DNA of 7,851 nt from Gammaproteobacteria bacterium (GTDB lineage Bacteria > Pseudomonadota > Gammaproteobacteria > Steroidobacterales > Steroidobacteraceae). The notes under the pieces are model-generated. The model was not told where the DNA came from. It worked only from the letters and a program-made list of their open reading frames with translations, and did not search any database. Where the stretch lies: assembly GCA_028293775.1 (NCBI GenBank), contig JAQGOD010000225.1, forward strand, positions 1 through 7,851. Reading direction: 5' to 3'. Below, piece by piece: positions 4,888 to 7,851 of this stretch. Made by a program: the position numbers and the translations under genes. Every line of letters starts with the position of its first letter. Position 1 is the stretch's first letter.

Positions 4888-6986
4888 GTCTCGGCGATTC
4901 CGCCGCGGCTGAGCGCACACTCGCGGCCGGGCTGGATGCCGCGGGCGAGGATATGAGCCTCGCCGTCGAACGCGCGTGGCTATTGTTGGAGCATGCTCGC
5001 GCAGTGGGCGAGAGGGGCTCAAATGACCGGCGCGAATTGCTGCAGGCAGCGAGCCTGTTGCGCTCGAAATTGCCGGAATCGCATCCAGCGATCTTGAGGG
5101 TCTTGAACGCGCTCTGCGAGATCGAGCTCAAAACTCCGGCCGCAGCGCCAAATTGCGCTGAAAGTGCCAGACGCGTTGAGATCGCGCGCGACTCCGCTCC
5201 TGACCTTAGGGCAGCCATTTTTGGTAACCAGAGCCGGCTCGCCAGCGCGCGCTCGGATAGTGCGACGGCGCGCAGTTTTGCGATTCGCGCGGTCGCCGCA
5301 GCCGAGAGCGCGGGAACGCCGGGGTCGCTGTGGCAAGCGTATTTTCAATTGGCGGCGGTGCTGCGCGAGCACGATGAGAGCACGCTCGCAGTCTTCTTCG
5401 GAAAGCAAGCTTTGGCACAGATCGAATCCGAACGCAGCCACTTCGTTGGCGAGGACAAACCCTTCGAAGCCGGCTTTCTTCGCGATAAGGCTGCAGCATA
5501 CCGCGACGTGGCCGATTGGCTGATGGAATTGGGTCGCATTGACGAAGGACTCGCCGTACTGCAACTCATGAAGAGTGAAGAGCTGACGGATTTCGGCGTG
5601 CGCGCGGCTGCAGTTTCGCCGGAGCATGGCGCATTGCTCACCGACGCGGAGACCGCGCTCAAGAACCAGTACTTCGAAGCCTCGCAGGCACAGACACCGG
5701 AGAGCGAGTTGTCGCAACTTTCCAGCTTGGAACGGGACGGGAAAATCAGCCCGGCCGAGCGCGCCAGGCTGCGGATAGCCTTGGCGGGTAAGAGCGACGC
5801 GGAAGCAGCGCGGACCGCACAGATCGAGCAACTGTTACGAGCCACTGCAGGCAGGGAGAATTTCAGCAGCGGACGCGAACTTCCCATCGCCGCTGCCCTG
5901 CTGGCTCGAACCGCGCGGCGCTTCGGCGCCGATACCGCGTTTGCGGTGTACCTGCTCACGGAGCAGCACCTGCGCATTCTGGTGGCGGCCCGTGATTCGC
6001 AAGCGGAGTTCTTAATCGCCGTCGACGGGGCGCAGCTCAAACGCGATATCGGACAATTCCTGGACGACATCGCTCAGCGGCGCGACGTCAGCGAATTGTC
6101 GGCGAAACTGTATAACGTGATTGCACGGCCGGTCGATGAATACGCCGCGAAGCATCATGTCCACCGGCTGACGCTGTGGCTCGACGGCTCATTGCGATAT
6201 GTACCGATTGCAGCGTTGCAGGACGGCTACCGCTACCTCTTAGACAAGTATGTGCTGCAAATCTATTCTCCTGCGCTCGATGCAGAACCGCGGCATACGG
6301 GGGGATCGCAGGTGCGCGGGCTCGGCGTCACTCAAGCCGTTGGAGGCTTTGCAGCGCTCCCGGCGGTTGCCGATGAGCTTTGCTATGTCGTGCGGGGACC
6401 GATCGAAGGCCTGCATTCATCAAGCGGCGCGTGTGCCACACCTTCAACCGGACGCGGCGCCCTCAAGGGAGCGGGATTTGCCGATGCCGCTTTTACCGAA
6501 CAGCGATTTAAGGAACTACTCGCCGGGCCAAAGGACTTCTCGGTCCTGCACGTTGGCACACATTTCCGTTTGCGGCCCGGTAACTCCTTGCGGTCATTTT
6601 TGCTCCTGGGAGATGGCTCCGTGCTTACCTTGGACGCCATCAGCGCGCTCGACTTTCACGCGATTGACCTGGTGACTCTGTCGGCATGCGAGACTGGCAT
6701 GGGGGGCGCCCGAACGGATGACGGCCGGGAAATAGAAGGCTTGAGTGCACTGGTGCAGCGCCGCGGCGCCGGCCGAGTGGTCGCGAGCTTGTGGCAGGTG
6801 GAGGATGTGAGTACGGCGCAGTTGATGCGCGTTCTCTATGCCGAATTCAGCGCAAGTCATGGCGATGCGGCATGGGGGCTGCAGCAGGCGCAGCGCGCCT
6901 TACGTTCCATCTCGAACTCGAAGGGAACTCCCTATGCGGAACCCTACTACTGGGCTGGCTTCTCCGTATCGGGGAGTCACCCTTGA
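4884..6986 (+). CDS. TPR-CHAT caspase-like cysteine protease
   Basis: This is a 700-residue protein. The ATG at 4884 overlaps the upstream stop (ATGA), and only a weak GGGG (4872-4875) precedes it. Residues 1 to about 235 are helical and TPR-like. A charged helical linker follows (about 255-325). The C-terminal CHAT domain (about 400-698) belongs to the caspase/separase clan of proteases. It shows RLTLWLDGSLRYVPIAAL (428-445), then VLHVGTHF with the catalytic His560 (codon 6561-6563), TLSACETGMGG with the nucleophile Cys602 (6687-6689), EIEGLSALVQRRGAGRVVASLWQVED (616-641) and the final PYYWAGFSVSG. The dyad is intact, so activity is expected; THF replaces the common THG. No signal peptide or membrane span is present, implying a cytoplasmic enzyme unless it is translated as a fusion with the exported upstream TPR protein. 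The substrate is unknown; the membrane protein and sigma factor of the same operon are obvious candidates. Confidence 0.95.
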   Translation: MSLGDSAAAERTLAAGLDAAGEDMSLAVERAWLLLEHARAVGERGSNDRRELLQAASLLRSKLPESHPAILRVLNALCEIELKTPAAAPNCAESARRVEIARDSAPDLRAAIFGNQSRLASARSDSATARSFAIRAVAAAESAGTPGSLWQAYFQLAAVLREHDESTLAVFFGKQALAQIESERSHFVGEDKPFEAGFLRDKAAAYRDVADWLMELGRIDEGLAVLQLMKSEELTDFGVRAAAVSPEHGALLTDAETALKNQYFEASQAQTPESELSQLSSLERDGKISPAERARLRIALAGKSDAEAARTAQIEQLLRATAGRENFSSGRELPIAAALLARTARRFGADTAFAVYLLTEQHLRILVAARDSQAEFLIAVDGAQLKRDIGQFLDDIAQRRDVSELSAKLYNVIARPVDEYAAKHHVHRLTLWLDGSLRYVPIAALQDGYRYLLDKYVLQIYSPALDAEPRHTGGSQVRGLGVTQAVGGFAALPAVADELCYVVRGPIEGLHSSSGACATPSTGRGALKGAGFADAAFTEQRFKELLAGPKDFSVLHVGTHFRLRPGNSLRSFLLLGDGSVLTLDAISALDFHAIDLVTLSACETGMGGARTDDGREIEGLSALVQRRGAGRVVASLWQVEDVSTAQLMRVLYAEFSASHGDAAWGLQQAQRALRSISNSKGTPYAEPYYWAGFSVSGSHP

Positions 6987-6999
6987 ATGGCTTGCTTGA

Positions 7000-7164
7000 T
7001 TCGAATTGGATGTGGGCGCAGTCCTCGATGGCAGCGTGCGGCGCTCCGCGCACACTATCCGCATCACCGTACAGTTGATCAATGCGGTCACGGGCTTTCA
7101 CCTGTGGTCGAAGACCTATGACCGAAACTTAGGCGATGTGCTGAAACTTCAGACCGAGTTGTAA
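7000..7164 (+). pseudogene. Remnant of a TolB/FlgO-like domain protein
   Basis: The frame between TGA (6997-6999) and TAA (7162-7164) reads FELDVGAVLDGSVRRSAHTI, then RITVQLINAVTGFHLWSKTY and DRNLGDVLKLQTEL. This matches a pattern I know from TolB-like/FlgO-type domains next to winged-helix or adenylate-cyclase modules, where wording such as LEGSVRR...RITAQLI...GFHLWSETYDR...DVF.LQ.E is usual. Only about 54 codons survive. There is no start codon with a ribosome site, the expected upstream domain is missing, and the frame stops where such proteins continue into TPRs. It begins 13 nt after the CHAT stop and ends 7 nt before the end of the convergent small gene. It is best read as a fragment left by deletion or rearrangement. 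Identification is from pattern memory. Confidence 0.75.
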
Positions 7165-7171
7165 GCGCAGC

Positions 7172-7375
7172 TCATTCCCGCACCATCAAGTAGCGCGAAT
7201 CCTTTTGCGACCACCTCCCCTCCACTGGAGTCGCCGCGCACGTGTAGTCCGCCGCGACGTTCGTGGCCACCACCTTGAGTGCATCCCTGCACTGCTCCAG
7301 GCTCTGATAAACGGCGACGGTCTGAGTTCCGCCCGCGTGCAACTGAGCCAACAGAATGAACAACATGGACTTCAT
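7172..7375 (-). CDS. Small, probably exported protein with two cysteines
   Basis: This is a 67-residue protein. The start is ATG 7375-7373 with a near-perfect Shine-Dalgarno GGAGGTG (7387-7381) 5 nt upstream. A start further upstream at 7438 is possible in frame but has no such site. The N-terminus (MKSMLFILLAQLHAGG) is a short hydrophobic segment like a signal peptide, though the n-region is minimal. The remainder contains VYQSLEQCRDAL with Cys29 and DYTCAATP with Cys47, which could form a disulphide after export, and ends in DSRYLMVRE. I recall small periplasmic proteins with this kind of S.EQC.....YTC layout but cannot name a family. The gene is convergent with the CHAT operon, and its stop lies 7 nt from the end of the TolB-like remnant. 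Function is unknown. Confidence 0.78.
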   Translation of the reverse strand: MKSMLFILLAQLHAGGTQTVAVYQSLEQCRDALKVVATNVAADYTCAATPVEGRWSQKDSRYLMVRE

Positions 7376-7810
7376 ACGATCACCTCCATCGAGTTGACTC
7401 CATGCTCGCGGGCGTTTGGATGAATCCGCCGAATCCAAATGAGCGTGTCGATCACGTCGCCAATACGTTGACGATTCTTAGCCCTGCCATCGGCATCGTG
7501 GCGCGCGAACTGGCAAGTTCTTTGCCGCAAGTTTTGACATATGCAGCCGCCATCCGATGCCAGGCATCGTATGAAATGGAATGGACGCCAGTGTCCGATT
7601 CACCGATCGATTGTTACTGCCGCGTTGCATACAACACTCCTAGCTCGACGCACCCAAAGGAATGACCCTTGAACCATGCTCGTTGGATCTTCAATTCGTG
7701 GCAACGCCACCGCTGCAAAACCACGCTGCCTGTCGCAGGTTGAAAAACGTTATGTCATCCGCGGCCGCAGCTAGGCAAACATATGGCGGCGGCCGACCGG
7801 TAATGGCCCC
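7376..7810. other. Long stretch with no convincing gene
   Basis: About 435 bp hold no reading frame I would call a gene. A plus-strand frame (7402-7665, 87 codons) has no ribosome site and would lie across the promoter region of the small minus-strand gene. A minus-strand frame of 50 codons (7630-7478) does have AGGAG (7641-7637) at 6 nt and encodes a basic peptide (MQRGSNNRSVNRTL...), but nothing else supports it. A 7-bp GC stem (7762-7768 with 7789-7795) lies beyond the possible right-edge gene. No tRNA, repeat array or attachment site was seen. Confidence 0.5.
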
Positions 7811-7851
7811 TCAAATCTCCAGCAGATCCTTGCCAACAATCACCTCCCCTC
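7811..7851 (-). CDS. Possible C-terminal end of a gene entering from the right edge
   Basis: On the minus strand, one frame reads GEVIVGKDLLEI and then TGA (7813-7811). The wording resembles a natural protein C-terminus, and nothing downstream contradicts a gene end here. Only 12 codons are visible, so a chance open frame cannot be excluded. The product cannot be identified from this stretch. Confidence 0.3.
   Translation of the reverse strand, partial: GEVIVGKDLLEI

Noticed and set aside
2499..6986. CRISPR-linked (type III-E) or gasdermin locus
   Set aside because: The TPR-CHAT protein prompted the idea, but there is no repeat array, no Cas gene and no gasdermin-like gene in the window.
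7156..7173. Hairpin GAGTTG/CAGCTC near the end of the operon
   Set aside because: The stem is short with a wobble pair, has no T-tract on either side, and overlaps the stop of the small minus-strand gene.
7402..7665. 87-codon plus-strand frame
   Set aside because: It has no Shine-Dalgarno, no recognisable motif, and would run through the upstream region of the small minus-strand gene.
7762..7795. Possible terminator stem (CGGCCGC with GCGGCCG)
   Set aside because: The loop is 20 nt and the nearest T-tract on the minus strand is about 14 nt past the stem, so it is not a standard intrinsic terminator.

Overview
The window looks like a piece of a GC-rich proteobacterial chromosome. A gammaproteobacterium is my best guess, from the style of the ECF sigma factor, the TPR-CHAT protein and the TolB-like fragment, but no marker gene fixes the taxon. 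There are no tRNA or rRNA genes, intact insertion sequences or CRISPR arrays.

Left part (1-2302). A minus-strand gene for a small membrane protein runs off the left edge. It is divergent from a plus-strand pair of paralogous exported proteins (545-1510 and 1550-2302) of unknown function. The 240-bp gap between the divergent genes holds a dyad. Each half has the same layout: GACAAAT, 12 nt, then CGTCT. It reads as two mirror-image promoters, one per gene, so the two sides are probably co-regulated.

Centre (2499-6986). A tight four-gene operon encodes an ECF sigma factor (TTG start), a single-pass membrane protein placed like an anti-sigma factor, an exported TPR protein, and a TPR-CHAT caspase-like protease with an intact His560/Cys602 dyad. 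All three internal junctions are 4-nt stop/start overlaps (GTGA, ATGA, ATGA). The TPR array appears to continue across the last junction. One extra A in the AAA at 4882-4884 would fuse the TPR and CHAT reading frames into a single exported protein of about 1,090 residues. A protease, a sigma factor and a membrane regulator in one operon suggest a proteolytic sigma switch, in which the CHAT protease cleaves the anti-sigma candidate or a partner. This is inference.

Right part (6987-7851). After the operon lies a decayed fragment of a TolB/FlgO-like domain (7000-7164). Next is a minus-strand gene for a small, probably exported two-cysteine protein (7172-7375) with a near-perfect Shine-Dalgarno. 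About 435 bp follow with no convincing gene. The right edge may hold the last codons of another minus-strand gene.
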